Positions 62,911 to 64,000 of a stretch of 64,000 nt of DNA are shown here, piece by piece. The first letter of the stretch is position 1. Each line of letters starts with the position of its first letter. This DNA comes from Asticcacaulis sp. AC460 (GTDB lineage Bacteria > Pseudomonadota > Alphaproteobacteria > Caulobacterales > Caulobacteraceae), in the NCBI RefSeq assembly GCF_000495795.1, contig NZ_AWGD01000003.1, forward strand, positions 62,001 through 126,000, written 5' to 3'. The notes under the pieces are model-generated. The model did not search any database and had not been told where the DNA came from. It saw only the letters and a list, made by a program, of their open reading frames with translations. The translations under genes were made by a program, and so were the position numbers.

Positions 62911-64000
62911 ATGTCCGTTTCACGCCGCACCTTTCTGGGCGCCAGTTCCGCTTTGGCTTGCACCTGCGCCCTGCCGGCGGGCGCGGCAGTAAAGCAGGGC
63001 CGCTTCCCCGCCCTGGCTCAACCGGCCTACCCCAATGTGCGCCTGACGCATGGTCCGATGGATGTCCAGTTCAAACATCAGCACCACCTGTTCATGAGCA
63101 TCGATGATGACCGGCTGCTGAAACCTTTCCGCGTCCTGGCCGGCCAGCCGGCGCCGGGTGAAGACATGGGCGGGTGGTATGACGCCTCCAACGACTTCCA
63201 TATCGATCCCAACGACTGGAGCACCGCCAACTGGCACGGCTATATCCCCGGCCACAGCTTCGGCCAGTACCTGTCGGGCCTGGCGCGGATCTACGCCATT
63301 ACGGGCGATGCCGCCACAAAGGCCAAGGTGCAAAGCCTGGTGAGCGCCTATATCCCGACCATCTCGCCGAAGTTCTTCGATGATTACAACCTGCCGGCCT
63401 ATACCTACGATAAGACCGTCATTGGCCTGGTCGACGCCTACCATCTGGCGGGCGTCGCCGAAGCGAAGGACGCGCTGGATAAAACCACCGATGCCGTCCT
63501 GCCCTTCCTGCCGGAAAAAGCCCTGACGCGCGAAGAACGCCGCGCCAGGCCCTATGACCGCGAAGCCCAGATCTGGGACGAGCCCTATACCCTGCCCGAA
63601 CATCTGTTCCTGGCCTGGAAGGCAGGCATGGGCGAACGCTACAAGGATCTGGCCATCCGATATCTGCAGAACGAAGCCCTGTTCGATCCGCTGGCCCACG
63701 GTGTTAGCCCGTTGAAGGGCAAGCACGCCTATAGCCATGTCAATGCGCTGAATTCGGCGGTTGAAGCTTATCTGGCGACAGGCGAGGACAAGTATCTCAA
63801 GGCCGCGATCAACGGCTTCGATTTCGTCTCGCACCAGTCCTACGCCACCGGCGGCTGGGGGCCGAACGAAGAACTGGTCGCCCCTGACGATTCCGAGACC
63901 CTGTTTAACATGCTGACCGAAACGCACCGTACATTCGAGACACCATGCGGCGCCTATGGTCACTTCAAGATCACCCGGTCTCTGCTGAAGATCACCCGCG
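62911..64000 (+). CDS. Tat-exported GH127/DUF1680-like glycosidase, C-terminus beyond window
   Basis: An open frame of 363 codons runs to the window end. It opens with a twin-arginine leader (SRRTFLGASSALACTCALPAGA), then the GH127-like segments NWHGYIPGHSFGQYLSGLARIYAITGD, AYHLAGVAEAKDALDK and SYATGGWGPNEELVAPDDSET. The FETPCGAYG motif matches the E-x-x-C catalytic cysteine region of beta-L-arabinofuranosidases (ETC in relatives). It would act on arabinose-containing polysaccharides outside the cell. The 3' end is missing. Confidence 0.88.
   Translation, partial: MSVSRRTFLGASSALACTCALPAGAAVKQGRFPALAQPAYPNVRLTHGPMDVQFKHQHHLFMSIDDDRLLKPFRVLAGQPAPGEDMGGWYDASNDFHIDPNDWSTANWHGYIPGHSFGQYLSGLARIYAITGDAATKAKVQSLVSAYIPTISPKFFDDYNLPAYTYDKTVIGLVDAYHLAGVAEAKDALDKTTDAVLPFLPEKALTREERRARPYDREAQIWDEPYTLPEHLFLAWKAGMGERYKDLAIRYLQNEALFDPLAHGVSPLKGKHAYSHVNALNSAVEAYLATGEDKYLKAAINGFDFVSHQSYATGGWGPNEELVAPDDSETLFNMLTETHRTFETPCGAYGHFKITRSLLKITR

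Overview
The window is GC-rich (roughly 60-65 percent by eye), gene-dense chromosomal DNA from an alphaproteobacterium. Gene content and order (secA next to a parvulin lipoprotein, argJ and mutT; lysC-ubiG-prmC-DUF4167; argH-small lipoprotein-lysA-DUF4175 type gene; HIG1-like protein-cobalamin adenosyltransferase-etfB-etfA-hydroxybutyryl-CoA dehydrogenase) point to Caulobacterales; a genus near Asticcacaulis is my inference and not something the sequence proves. I found 72 coding genes, no rRNA, tRNA or CRISPR array, and no transposase, integrase or phage gene.

Layout. 1-11.7 kb: a hairpin repeat, a small secreted protein divergent from a TetR regulator with three operator-like palindromes, a pair of exported TonB-C-like proteins, an M13 peptidase, a CPA2/Kef-type antiporter, a prephenate dehydrogenase, an EF-hand protein, small membrane proteins, and a membrane-anchored LytTR regulator. 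11.7-16.6 kb: two flavin split-barrel proteins (one with GAF and winged-helix parts), then a hemerythrin-RTX operon and a secreted protein. 16.7-26.7 kb: housekeeping (lysC, ubiG, prmC, DUF4167, DUF1178, nitrilase, grxC, comF, a NDUFAF5-like methyltransferase, mutT). 26.7-37.7 kb: argJ, a Gly/Asp-rich exported protein, a parvulin, secA, then four consecutive genes for small exported helical proteins that look like diverged paralogues, and an M14-like deacylase. 37.7-45.4 kb: SnoaL-like protein, PadR regulator plus HAAS/DUF1700-like membrane protein with a striking operator, an A+T-richer singleton, and the ftsE-ftsX-DUF218-plsC cluster, DUF3426 protein and hpt. 45.4-57.3 kb: lysA/argH biosynthetic cluster, tlpA, phosphatidyltransferase, dioxygenase, DUF418 protein, and the electron-transfer flavoprotein cluster. 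57.4-64 kb: TetR, Rieske oxygenase, hisC, chorismate mutase, DUF2125 and the start of a Tat-exported arabinofuranosidase-like protein cut by the window end.

How the genes work together. LysC and LysA feed lysine synthesis; ArgJ and ArgH serve arginine; chorismate mutase, HisC-type aminotransferase and the prephenate dehydrogenase (about 52 kb away) serve tyrosine and phenylalanine. EtfAB with the hydroxyacyl-CoA dehydrogenase and cobalamin adenosyltransferase fit acyl-CoA oxidation and methylmalonyl-CoA use. SecA, the parvulin and many signal-peptide proteins point to heavy envelope investment.

The most interesting material is non-coding or uncharacterised: a dispersed family of long inverted repeats with hairpin ends (1, 21.3 and 29.0 kb), one 12-mer of which also sits in an apparent insertion inside ubiG; well formed operators in front of TetR and PadR genes; iterated TTAGGAA motifs in front of a hemerythrin-RTX operon; and the four-gene exported-protein cassette behind secA.
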